NCBI GenBank assembly: GCA_025060695.1
Contig: JANXBH010000001.1
Span: 120,565 to 184,564, forward strand
Origin: Caldifarciminota bacterium
GTDB lineage: Bacteria; Hydrothermota; Hydrothermia; LBFQ01; DSFT01
Length of the DNA stretch: 64,000 nt
Direction of reading: 5' to 3'
A program made the position numbers and the translations under genes. Under the pieces are notes generated by a model, which worked only from the letters and a program-made list of their open reading frames with translations, ran no database searches and was not told where the DNA came from. Positions 33,928-41,899 of the stretch are shown here, one piece after another. Each line of letters opens with the position of its first letter. Positions within the stretch are counted from its first letter, which is position 1.

Positions 33928-35331
33928 ATAAGCATATCCATATAGTGCGTAAATCAAAATACCAATAACAAGCCAAATAATAAATCTCATCCAAGTTAAG
34001 GGTGGAAGTCCTGAAGTTACAAAAATTATCAGTCCAAGATTTATGGGTATAAGTATCCAAGGAATGGGAACTCTATAAGTCCCACCTGGTTCCTTTTTAA
34101 TTCTTAAATATAAAACCGCTAAACCCACTACAAAGTAAGCAAACAGTGTCCCTATGTTTACAAGCTCCGCAAGTTCTGTTAATGGTACAAATCCTGCAAG
34201 AATACTTAATAGTATTGCACCTACAATTGTTGATACATATGGAGTTTTAAATTTTGGATGTATGTTAGAAAATGCACTAAATAAAAGACCATCTCTTGCA
34301 AGAGCATATGCAATTCTTGTAAAACCAAGACCCATGGTAATCATTACACTTGTAATAGTAATAATTGCACCAATTGCTATAATATTTCCTACTAAATTTT
34401 GACCATGAATATACATTGCCTTTGCAAGTGGATCAGATACATTTAACTCCTTATATGGAGCAATCCCAACTAAAACAAAACTTACACTAATATATAAAAA
34501 TGTACTTATAAGTAGAGCTAAAAGAACTCCAAGTGGAACAGTTTTTCTTGGTTCTTTTGCCTCTTCAGCAACTGTAGAAACAGCGTCAAATCCAAGATAT
34601 GCAAATATTATAATACTTGCAGCTCTTAATACTCCAAACCATCCATATGCACTCTCTCCTTTTATATTCTCACCAGGAGGAGGAACAAATGGATTTAAAT
34701 TGCTAAAATCTATACCTACTATGAAAAGTCCAACCGCTAAAAACAAACCCAAAGTAAATAATTTAATAAATACAATAAACAAGTTTACATTTGAACTCTC
34801 CTTAATACCAATAAAAAGCAGTATAAAAACCAAAATTACAACTAAAAATGCAATCAAGTCAAAGTGAAGACCAAAGAAAATTGGCACTTTTCCGCTTATA
34901 ACATCAGGAAAGTGAATATTTAGACCTTTCTCAAGAAGTGATCTAAAATAACCAGACCATCCACTTGCTACCGCAGCAACCGAAACACCATACTCCAATA
35001 ATAAATTCCAACCTACAAGCCATGCCAAAAACTCACCAAATGATACATAAGTATAACTATATGCACTACCTGTAATTGGATATCTTGAACTTAACTCTGC
35101 ATATACAAGAGCACTAATAAGAACAGTTAAACCTGCTAATATAAAAGAAAGCACTATTGCAGGACCTGCATAGTTTGCAGCAACCTGACCCGTAATTACA
35201 AAAATACCCGCACCTATAATAGCACCTATTCCTATACCCGTAAGGTCCAATACACCAAGCTTTCTAACAAATTGAGTTTTTTCTACATCGTATACCTTCT
35301 TTCTAAAAAGCTCAGAAAAAAACTTATTCAT
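33907..35331 (-). CDS. APC-superfamily amino acid permease
   Basis: 474 residues with twelve or more transmembrane helices. N-terminal GIGIGAIIGAGIFVITGQVAA is the unwound TM1 substrate site of APC transporters. SSRYPITGSAYSYTY and the FAYLGFDAVSTVAEEAKEP signature place it in the cationic amino acid transporter (YfnA/CAT) branch. It is last in a four-gene minus-strand unit and has GGAGGTAG before the ATG. Substrate inferred only. Confidence 0.88.
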   Translation of the reverse strand: MNKFFSELFRKKVYDVEKTQFVRKLGVLDLTGIGIGAIIGAGIFVITGQVAANYAGPAIVLSFILAGLTVLISALVYAELSSRYPITGSAYSYTYVSFGEFLAWLVGWNLLLEYGVSVAAVASGWSGYFRSLLEKGLNIHFPDVISGKVPIFFGLHFDLIAFLVVILVFILLFIGIKESSNVNLFIVFIKLFTLGLFLAVGLFIVGIDFSNLNPFVPPPGENIKGESAYGWFGVLRAASIIIFAYLGFDAVSTVAEEAKEPRKTVPLGVLLALLISTFLYISVSFVLVGIAPYKELNVSDPLAKAMYIHGQNLVGNIIAIGAIITITSVMITMGLGFTRIAYALARDGLLFSAFSNIHPKFKTPYVSTIVGAILLSILAGFVPLTELAELVNIGTLFAYFVVGLAVLYLRIKKEPGGTYRVPIPWILIPINLGLIIFVTSGLPPLTWMRFIIWLVIGILIYALYGYAYSRKVWK

Positions 35332-36121
35332 TTTCTACCTCCTTCAATTTTGATTTTAGAAATTTTATAGCAGAGACTATATTAGGACCAGGTTTATTAA
35401 ATAAATTTTCATCAACTAATATTATTTTGTTATTCTTTATTGCATTTATTTTATTCCAAAACTTCCTGCTTTTTATATTGATAATACTAATATTTGAATG
35501 AGCAACTATGATAATATCAGGATTTCTTTTTATAACTTCTTCTTCGCTAACTATAAAATATCCACTCCTATCATCAAATATGTTTCTTAGTCCTATTAAA
35601 TTTAATGCATCGTTAATAAATGTTTTGTTTCCTGCAGTCCAGAGCGGATTATCCCAAATCTCATAAAAAACACTGTTATTTAAGATAATTTTTTCACTTT
35701 TTAGACTATCTAAAATTAACTTCAAACTATCTACTATAAACTGCGCCCTTTTGCCATGTTTTAAAAACTCACCTAATTTTAAAATGGTTTCAAATATTTC
35801 ATCAATACTTTCAGGGTTTACAAGAATAGTATCTATACCAAGTTTTAGAATTTCTTCAGAAACCTTCTTATGTAGTGGAAAAGTTAAAATCACATGACTT
35901 GGTCTTAATTTTATAATCTTCTCATAGTCTGGATTTATCATATCTCCCACCTTTTCCTTACTATAGTTGTCTTGATTACTAATACCCACTAAAAAACTAT
36001 CCGCATTTAGTAGATAGATAATATCAGTAGCTGAAGGGACAAGCGAAACAATTCTTAAATGTTCTTTTTTATATTCAAAGCATCCAAATAATATTGAAAG
36101 AACAAAAAGTTTACGGAACAA
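35324..36121 (-). CDS. BtuF-like periplasmic binding lipoprotein
   Basis: 265 residues. Lipoprotein signal with lipobox LFGC (Cys14) and a basic n-region. A helical-backbone-type binding fold (Peripla_BP_2) with RIVSLVPSATDIIYLLNAD and MINPDYEKIIKLRPSHVIL is typical of cobalamin/heme/siderophore binding proteins. TTG start, overlapping the upstream lipoprotein gene by 11 bp. No ABC permease or ATPase is near, so it is an orphan; ligand unproved. Confidence 0.8.
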   Translation of the reverse strand: MFRKLFVLSILFGCFEYKKEHLRIVSLVPSATDIIYLLNADSFLVGISNQDNYSKEKVGDMINPDYEKIIKLRPSHVILTFPLHKKVSEEILKLGIDTILVNPESIDEIFETILKLGEFLKHGKRAQFIVDSLKLILDSLKSEKIILNNSVFYEIWDNPLWTAGNKTFINDALNLIGLRNIFDDRSGYFIVSEEEVIKRNPDIIIVAHSNISIINIKSRKFWNKINAIKNNKIILVDENLFNKPGPNIVSAIKFLKSKLKEVENE

Positions 36122-36815
36122 CTATATAAACTTTTCTTCTTTTCAATACAGATATAGAAAAAACACCTTCAGCACCTAAAATATTCCCCTTTCCTGTGTT
36201 TATATATGTATATAAGTCATGGTTTATTGACATTACATTCAAAGTATGAAAACCACTCTCTTTGAAAAGGTATGGATATTTAAACAAATCAGAAATTGTA
36301 TCATTTGATAAGTAGGGAATTTGAGAGCCAGTTGCGGTATCCCTCGGAAACTTGTATATATTTAACTTATACAAAAAAGCACCATCACTCTTAGTCCAAA
36401 CAATAGCTTTATTAGATGGAATAAATATAGTCTCACCTTCAATAGGACTTATAATATCAAAATTACCTGGTGATATAGTTTTTGAGTATAGTGTCTCGTT
36501 GTCTGGGGTAATGACTATTAGGAAAAATGTATCATTTGGACTTGGATTAAATACGCTATAGTAGTACTTCATAGTATCTATTATCTTTGGAAAAGAGAAA
36601 GTATAAATATTATTTTTTACTTGGACAAAAATTTTTGCACCTTCTAAACCTTTTCCATGTTCCTCAGTAGGCTTATATGTTTTATCAAAAAATACATATT
36701 GTGTGTCATTACCTACTATTAAGTTTGCTATAACGTTGTATTTTGAAATGCTTGGAATAGTATTATCTAACTTAATGCAAGATAGTAAAAACAAAAAAAT
36801 AAAGATTTTTTTCAC
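36111..36815 (-). CDS. Putative lipoprotein, DUF4249-like
   Basis: 234 residues. Lipoprotein signal MKKIFIFLFLLSC (Cys13). The beta-rich body has LEGAKIFVQVKNN near residue 55 and the C-terminal GKGNILGAEGVFSI, reminiscent of Bacteroidetes DUF4249 proteins found beside outer-membrane receptors. The assignment is tentative. GTG start overlaps the stop of the DsbC-like gene (GTGA). Confidence 0.5.
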   Translation of the reverse strand: MKKIFIFLFLLSCIKLDNTIPSISKYNVIANLIVGNDTQYVFFDKTYKPTEEHGKGLEGAKIFVQVKNNIYTFSFPKIIDTMKYYYSVFNPSPNDTFFLIVITPDNETLYSKTISPGNFDIISPIEGETIFIPSNKAIVWTKSDGAFLYKLNIYKFPRDTATGSQIPYLSNDTISDLFKYPYLFKESGFHTLNVMSINHDLYTYINTGKGNILGAEGVFSISVLKRRKVYIVVP

Positions 36816-37321
36816 TTTAACTCAATTTTAAACCTCTCTGACAACGTTTTTCTTATTGTTTCGTAATCAGGTGGGGCACCACTAATGCCAACTGTATCTT
36901 TTTCAGTAAATATTATAAATGTAGGTGTTCCTCTAATTCCTAAGTTATAACCGTATTCCAAATCCTCCTGAACAATTTTTTCTCCATTACAGTCCTTAAT
37001 ATCAGATTTTACATCTTTACCTTGAATTAGAAGCTCCTTTGTTTTAAAGTAGTCCTTTGAACAAGCAAGTATTGTAGATTTTCTCTTTGCGTCAGGATGA
37101 ATATCAAGTGGGAAATATCTTATATAAATTGCTACTTTATCTTGATTATTTTCATATAGCTGTTTAAAAAAAGGTATTGCTTTTCTACAAAATGGGCAAT
37201 CTGGATCATCAAAAATTACAATTTTTAGTGATGCTTTTTCATTACCAAGTATAGGTTTTCTATTTTCTACTATTTTTGAAAGGATGTTATCAGTTTGAAG
37301 TAAAGTTGTAATTAAAATCAT
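36812..37321 (-). CDS. DsbA/DsbC-like periplasmic thioredoxin-fold protein
   Basis: 169 residues. Active site DCPFCRK (Cys42, Cys45) and cis-Pro loop RGTPTF mark a disulfide oxidoreductase or isomerase of the DsbC/DsbG-DsbA group. An upstream in-frame TTG at 37357 would add 12 residues, but a -10 lies between the two, 7 nt from the ATG at 37321, which is therefore the start. The exported N-terminus is then only MILITTLLQT. Likely electron partner: CcdA at 25. Confidence 0.83.
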   Translation of the reverse strand: MILITTLLQTDNILSKIVENRKPILGNEKASLKIVIFDDPDCPFCRKAIPFFKQLYENNQDKVAIYIRYFPLDIHPDAKRKSTILACSKDYFKTKELLIQGKDVKSDIKDCNGEKIVQEDLEYGYNLGIRGTPTFIIFTEKDTVGISGAPPDYETIRKTLSERFKIELK

Positions 37322-37328
37322 AAAGGAA

Positions 37329-37334
37329 ATTTTA
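37329..37334 (-). promoter_or_regulatory. -10 element of DsbC-like gene
   Basis: Minus-strand GACTTTAAAATTTC; TAAAAT ends 7 nt before the ATG at 37321 and decides the start. Confidence 0.55.
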
Positions 37335-37379
37335 AAGTCAAAAGGATATAATTGCAAAAAGAAAATAATTAATTGCCTT

Positions 37380-37385
37380 TAAACT
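37380..37385 (+). promoter_or_regulatory. -10 element of V-ATPase IKE unit
   Basis: GCCTTTAAACTTTT; TAAACT ends 11 nt before the ATG at 37397. Confidence 0.5.
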
Positions 37386-37396
37386 TTTAGACTTTT

Positions 37397-39187
37397 ATGA
37401 TTAAACCCCTTTTGAAGTTTGAAATAGTAGGGGATAAAACGAAATTTTTAGAGATTTTAAGTAGAATAAAGGAACTTGGTATAGTCCATATTGAAGAATA
37501 TCCTCAAAAGTATAAAAATCCCGATATTACAATAGAAAATGAAGAGTTCTATATAAAACTTAGGACAATTCTATCAGATATTGAGCATATTATAGGAAAA
37601 ATCCCTATAGGTGATAAATTCACAGAAATTAGTAATAGGACTATTAATGAATTAGAGAGTATACTATCTAAGGTAAGAGAACTTGTGTCAAAAAAAGAGG
37701 AATATCTTTCAAAGTTAAATCTTTTAGAGGATTATCATAGCACATTATCTAAAATCTTTAATATTCCAAGAGCAAATATAGTTTTGATTTTCAATAAGAA
37801 AGAATTAAAGAAATTTAAGAGTTTAAACATAGGAAACTATAGACTATTAGACATAGGAAGAGAAAGGGTTTTAGCACTAATATACGAGGATGTAAGGCAA
37901 ATAGTTTATAAAGAAGGTTTTAATGAATTTACACTACCCTTTGAATATCAAAATTTAGATATAAAAAGTGCATTCTATAAAATTTCAAGCGATATAGAGA
38001 TATTGAAGGAGAATATTAAAAACTTAGATAGTGAAATAAATGAGATAAAAACAAGATATTTAGAATACCTATCAAATGTAAAGCTTACTATATTTGAAAA
38101 ATTCGAGGATTTGAATATTTTAAGGAAGTACGCCACATTTTCTGAATATGCATTTTTTCTAAAAGGATGGGTAGAAAAAAGTCAAAAGGAAAATTTAATA
38201 AATGCACTAAAGCAATATGAAAATTATTATTTCATAAAGTTTGAAGAACCAGTTATTTTTGAATACGATAAAGTTCCTACACTTTTAAAGAATATAAATA
38301 TCTCAAAACCATTTAGAAGAGTTTTAGATTTTTATGGATATCCTAAATACGGAACTATTGACCCTACATTTTACTTATGGTTATTTTTCCCTCCCTACTT
38401 TGGTATGATGCTTGGTGATATAGGTTATGCAGTGATAATGCTAATTATTACTTTATTTGTAAGATTTAAGTTTTATACAAACGAAATAATAAAAGATTTA
38501 ACAACTATTTATATATGGGCATTATCATGGGCTATTTTCTTTGGATTTCTATATGGTGAAGCATTTGGAGAATTATTTTATAAACTTGGACTGCTTAAGC
38601 CTATTATTCATAGAACACACTCCGCAGAAATTATAGTAGGAGTATCTATAATTTTAGGAATAGTTCAGGTAGTTTTAGGTATAGTATTTGGAATATTTAA
38701 TAATGTGAGATTAAAAGATATTCACCTTGCATTATATGAGTTGTTTAGACTAATAGGTATAATAGGAATTATATTGATTGGACTTGTATTTTTAAAAATT
38801 GCTCAAGTTTCCATATTTTTATATATTGCATTGGGACTATTATTAATTGCAATAGTTGGTGTTATAATAACACATGGTCCTATTGCTCCGATTGAGCTTA
38901 TTTCAACCGCAGGTCAGATATTAAGTTTTGCAAGATTAGCAGCAGTAGCTCTTGCCTCAGCAGTTCTTGCAGAGATAGGAAATGTATTTTTTGGAATGAT
39001 ACCATCTGTAGTCTTTGCAATAATCGTAGCACTCGTTTTTCATAGCTTGGCTTTTGTTTTAGGCTTCTTAGACCCTACCATACAGGGTCTTCGTTTACAA
39101 GTTGTTGAATTTTTTATGCAATTTTATAAAACAGGAGATAAAATTTTCAAACCTTTTAGAAGAGGAGGTATGAACTATGTTTCGTAA
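37397..39187 (+). CDS. ntpI: V/A-type ATPase subunit I (a subunit)
   Basis: 596 residues. The N-terminal cytoplasmic half (1 to about 310) is coiled coil and beta; the C-terminal half has seven or so helices with PPYFGMMLGDIGYA, RLAAVALASAVLAE (the half-channel helix containing the essential Arg) and HSLAFVLGFLDPTIQGLRLQ. It forms the stator and proton/sodium channel with the K ring. First of three genes I-K-E. Confidence 0.92.
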   Translation: MIKPLLKFEIVGDKTKFLEILSRIKELGIVHIEEYPQKYKNPDITIENEEFYIKLRTILSDIEHIIGKIPIGDKFTEISNRTINELESILSKVRELVSKKEEYLSKLNLLEDYHSTLSKIFNIPRANIVLIFNKKELKKFKSLNIGNYRLLDIGRERVLALIYEDVRQIVYKEGFNEFTLPFEYQNLDIKSAFYKISSDIEILKENIKNLDSEINEIKTRYLEYLSNVKLTIFEKFEDLNILRKYATFSEYAFFLKGWVEKSQKENLINALKQYENYYFIKFEEPVIFEYDKVPTLLKNINISKPFRRVLDFYGYPKYGTIDPTFYLWLFFPPYFGMMLGDIGYAVIMLIITLFVRFKFYTNEIIKDLTTIYIWALSWAIFFGFLYGEAFGELFYKLGLLKPIIHRTHSAEIIVGVSIILGIVQVVLGIVFGIFNNVRLKDIHLALYELFRLIGIIGIILIGLVFLKIAQVSIFLYIALGLLLIAIVGVIITHGPIAPIELISTAGQILSFARLAAVALASAVLAEIGNVFFGMIPSVVFAIIVALVFHSLAFVLGFLDPTIQGLRLQVVEFFMQFYKTGDKIFKPFRRGGMNYVS

Positions 39188-39488
39188 GGTTGTTTCAATA
39201 ATTTTTGCAATTATCGGGATGTTGATTTTCATAAGCTTAGCTTTTGCAGCAGAACAAACTGGGACTTTAGGTGATATGGCAAAGCTTGGTAAATACATAG
39301 GTATGGGATTAGCAATTGGACTAACAGGTATTGGAACAGGTTTGGCTCAAAGTAGAATAGGTGCCGCAGGTGTTGGAGCCATTGCAGAAGATAGAAGTAT
39401 GTTTGGACCAGTAATTACACTATTTGTAATACCTGAAACAATAGTAATATTTGGTTTTGTAGTTATGTTCTTAATAATGATACAATAA
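39177..39488 (+). CDS. ntpK: V/A-type ATPase subunit K (proteolipid ring)
   Basis: 103 residues. A signal-like first helix ending LAFA is followed by two membrane helices: IGMGLAIGLTGIGTGLAQSRIG and VIPETIVIFGFVVMF with the ion-binding Glu. Two-helix proteolipid. The start overlaps ntpI by 11 bp with GAGGAGG upstream. The ion (H+ or Na+) cannot be assigned with confidence. Confidence 0.92.
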   Translation: MFRKVVSIIFAIIGMLIFISLAFAAEQTGTLGDMAKLGKYIGMGLAIGLTGIGTGLAQSRIGAAGVGAIAEDRSMFGPVITLFVIPETIVIFGFVVMFLIMIQ

Positions 39489-40051
39489 TGGAGCATATTG
39501 AAAATATTATTTTAAGTAAGGCGAAAGAAGAAGCGGATAGTATCATATCTGGTGCCCTATCGGGTGCCTCTGAAATTATACAAAAAGCAAAAGAGAAAAC
39601 ACAACATATTTTTGAAAGCTATAAAAATAGAGCTAAAAATTATATTGAATTAGAAAAGCAGAGGATTTTTGGAAAAGTTCAACTTGAAATAAACTCAAAA
39701 ATGATAAATACGGAAAATGAAATTGTTGATAGGATTTTTGAAGGGATAGAAAATGAAATATTAGAATTATTTAAGGATAGTAAGAACTATGAAAACTACT
39801 TAAGAAATATCATAAACGAAACACTAAATAATAATAGGTTTGAAAAACCAACGATTTTGGTTAATCCTAAAGACTACGAAGTTGTAAAGGATATAGTAAA
39901 AGATAAAGAGGTGAGAACTGACGAAAGCGTTAGCTATGGTATTAAGGTTATTGATGAAGGTAGAGGATTTGTGGTTACTAATACATTAGAAACAAGAATT
40001 GAAAGGGTAAGGCAAATAATTTTAGAAAAAGTTAGAGAATTTTGGAAGTAG
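39488..40051 (+). CDS. ntpE: V/A-type ATPase subunit E (peripheral stalk)
   Basis: 187 residues. The N-terminal half is a long charged helix (ILSKAKEEADSIISGA, then IIQKAKEKTQHIF) and the C-terminal half is the globular domain ending GFVVTNTLETRIERVRQIIL, as in stalk subunit E. Starts at the last base of the ntpK stop. The catalytic A and B and the C, D, F subunits do not follow; the operon ends here. Confidence 0.88.
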   Translation: MEHIENIILSKAKEEADSIISGALSGASEIIQKAKEKTQHIFESYKNRAKNYIELEKQRIFGKVQLEINSKMINTENEIVDRIFEGIENEILELFKDSKNYENYLRNIINETLNNNRFEKPTILVNPKDYEVVKDIVKDKEVRTDESVSYGIKVIDEGRGFVVTNTLETRIERVRQIILEKVREFWK

Positions 40052-40182
40052 GGCTTTAAAATTTGTTATAACACAAAGGTTATAAAGGAAAAATATTAAA
40101 ATATTTGGTAATAGAAAATTAAAGATTTTAAAGCTTTATTAAGACGTTTATCTGAAATTTTTAGTAGCAGGAGGTAAGTTGT
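40052..40182 (+). promoter_or_regulatory. 131 bp leader of the dynamin-like operon
   Basis: AT-rich region with a CTTTAAAAT box at its start (TAAAAT 40057-40062), a second TAAAAT near 40095-40100 within a local palindrome, and a repeated GTTATAA (near 40065 and 40080). AGGAGG (40169-40174) precedes the ATG. If the first box is used, the 5' leader is about 110 nt, in contrast to the leaderless genes around it. No riboswitch recognised. Confidence 0.4.
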
Positions 40183-41889
40183 ATGAATAAGTCTATAAAG
40201 GTTGAAATTGATAGGCTTTTAGATATGATTTCATCTTTTCCCAAATCTATAGAATCAGGACATAGAGAGTTATCAGAAACAATAATAAGTTCTGAATTTA
40301 AGTCTCTAATGAATCAAAAAGTCTCAGGTCTATTAAAAAACGTAGAAATCAAAACAAATTCATTAAATAGAACTGTTAAAGGTTTATTAGATAGCTTAGA
40401 ATGGAAAACTCTAAATGTGGGATTTTTCGGAGAAACTAATGTAGGAAAAAGCACGATTATAGAAGCTTTGTCATGCGGTGATGGTTCTTCTATTGGAGAC
40501 GGGAGAAAAGACTATACTAAAGAGGTTATTGAAAGGGAAGTTTATATAAATGGATATAAGGTCAAACTAATTGATATGCCTGGTATAGAAGGCAATGAAA
40601 GATATGTCCAAGAAAAAATAAAAAAAGCAGTTAATAGTTGTCATATAGTATTTTTTATGTTAAATTCAGGTAAAGAGATAGAAAGAGGCACTTTAGAAAA
40701 ACTTAAATCCTATTTAAATGAAAGAGCTTTGGTCTTTGGTTTAATAAATAGAAGACTGAATATCCAGAAACTAAAATACAGCACAAATCTTCTTGATGAA
40801 GATACTATAAAAACAGCAAACAGAGTTCATGAACAAATGAGAATAGCACTTGGTAATTACTATGGCGGAAGAGTTATAGTAATTGATGCACTCTTAGCTT
40901 TCTTAGGTAGAGGTAGGTTAGTAAGATCTCTTTATAGTTTCAACGATAAAATAGCAGAATTTCTTTACTATAAGGAAAAAGTCTTACAAATACTTGGAAA
41001 AGAAGAAGAAGTAATAAAAGCCAGTAGAATTAATAGTTTAATATCCCTACTTGGTGAAGTATGCAAAATGCAGGAGCTTTATATTCTCAGATATAATGCA
41101 AGTAAGATAGCAAAGGAAATGAAAGATTGTGTAGAAAGTATTGAAAGAGAGATTGATACTTTTGCAAGTAGTTTATCGTTTAGCAGAAAAGAGTATGAAT
41201 TATTGAAAGATGCAGCAAAGGAGTTTCGCTATACTAAAACAAGAATAGAACAGCTTATAGATGATATTCTTAGAAATGTGAAAAACAAAGTATTGGAGGA
41301 AGGGTTTAATAAGATAGAGGCAGGTGAAGAGCAGTTTTCAATTGATATTTCAAAGTATATACAACCAGAGAGTGGTAAAATTATAGAAATTGTAGCTATG
41401 GAACTTGATAACTTCGCTAAATCATTGAAGAGAAAGCTAAAATGGTTAAATATTTTAAATGTTAATCAGAAAAATACACTATTGATAAGTTTAGACAATA
41501 CGATAAATATTAAAACAAGTGAGTGGAATCCTTTCTGGGAAGGAATCAAAGGTGGAGCAATGGGTGCATTATTTGGTATTGGACCAATTGCGCTATTTAC
41601 CACAGCAGCTGGTATAATTATTAATCTATTTCTATCGTATGAAAAAATAAAGGAAAAGAGAAAGCAAGAATTTCTAGATACATTAGAACAGAAATTTTCA
41701 TTATTAAAACGGGAGATTATGAATAAGGTAAACCCAATTTTAAACACAATAGAGACAAAGCTTAATAATACTATATTACTATTGGAGCAAGAACCTAAAA
41801 GAATAGAAGGTTACGTAAATAGCTTAAAATCCAAAATCAAAGAAGTTATGCACCAGGTTAACAGTTTTGCTGATTATATAAAAACTTAG
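40183..41889 (+). CDS. Dynamin-like GTPase, first of a pair
   Basis: 568 residues. The GTPase domain (about 75-270) has G1 GETNVGKST (83-91) and G3 DMPG (131-134), but G4 is degenerate (LINRRL instead of NKxD). Long helical regions follow, with a hydrophobic segment at about 452-485 (GGAMGALFGIGPIALF) that could insert in membrane like a bacterial dynamin paddle. No signal peptide. It shares the translation signal AGGAGGTAAGT with the next gene, 10 nt downstream. LeoA/DynA-like function (membrane remodelling or protection) is inferred; I cannot name the subfamily. Confidence 0.7.
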   Translation: MNKSIKVEIDRLLDMISSFPKSIESGHRELSETIISSEFKSLMNQKVSGLLKNVEIKTNSLNRTVKGLLDSLEWKTLNVGFFGETNVGKSTIIEALSCGDGSSIGDGRKDYTKEVIEREVYINGYKVKLIDMPGIEGNERYVQEKIKKAVNSCHIVFFMLNSGKEIERGTLEKLKSYLNERALVFGLINRRLNIQKLKYSTNLLDEDTIKTANRVHEQMRIALGNYYGGRVIVIDALLAFLGRGRLVRSLYSFNDKIAEFLYYKEKVLQILGKEEEVIKASRINSLISLLGEVCKMQELYILRYNASKIAKEMKDCVESIEREIDTFASSLSFSRKEYELLKDAAKEFRYTKTRIEQLIDDILRNVKNKVLEEGFNKIEAGEEQFSIDISKYIQPESGKIIEIVAMELDNFAKSLKRKLKWLNILNVNQKNTLLISLDNTINIKTSEWNPFWEGIKGGAMGALFGIGPIALFTTAAGIIINLFLSYEKIKEKRKQEFLDTLEQKFSLLKREIMNKVNPILNTIETKLNNTILLLEQEPKRIEGYVNSLKSKIKEVMHQVNSFADYIKT

Positions 41890-41893
41890 GAGG
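41888..41893 (+). promoter_or_regulatory. Shine-Dalgarno site of second dynamin-like gene
   Basis: AGGAGG followed by TAAGTC and the ATG at 41900. The same AGGAGGTAAGT string precedes the first gene, suggesting matched translation of the two proteins. Confidence 0.6.
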
Positions 41894-41899
41894 TAAGTC

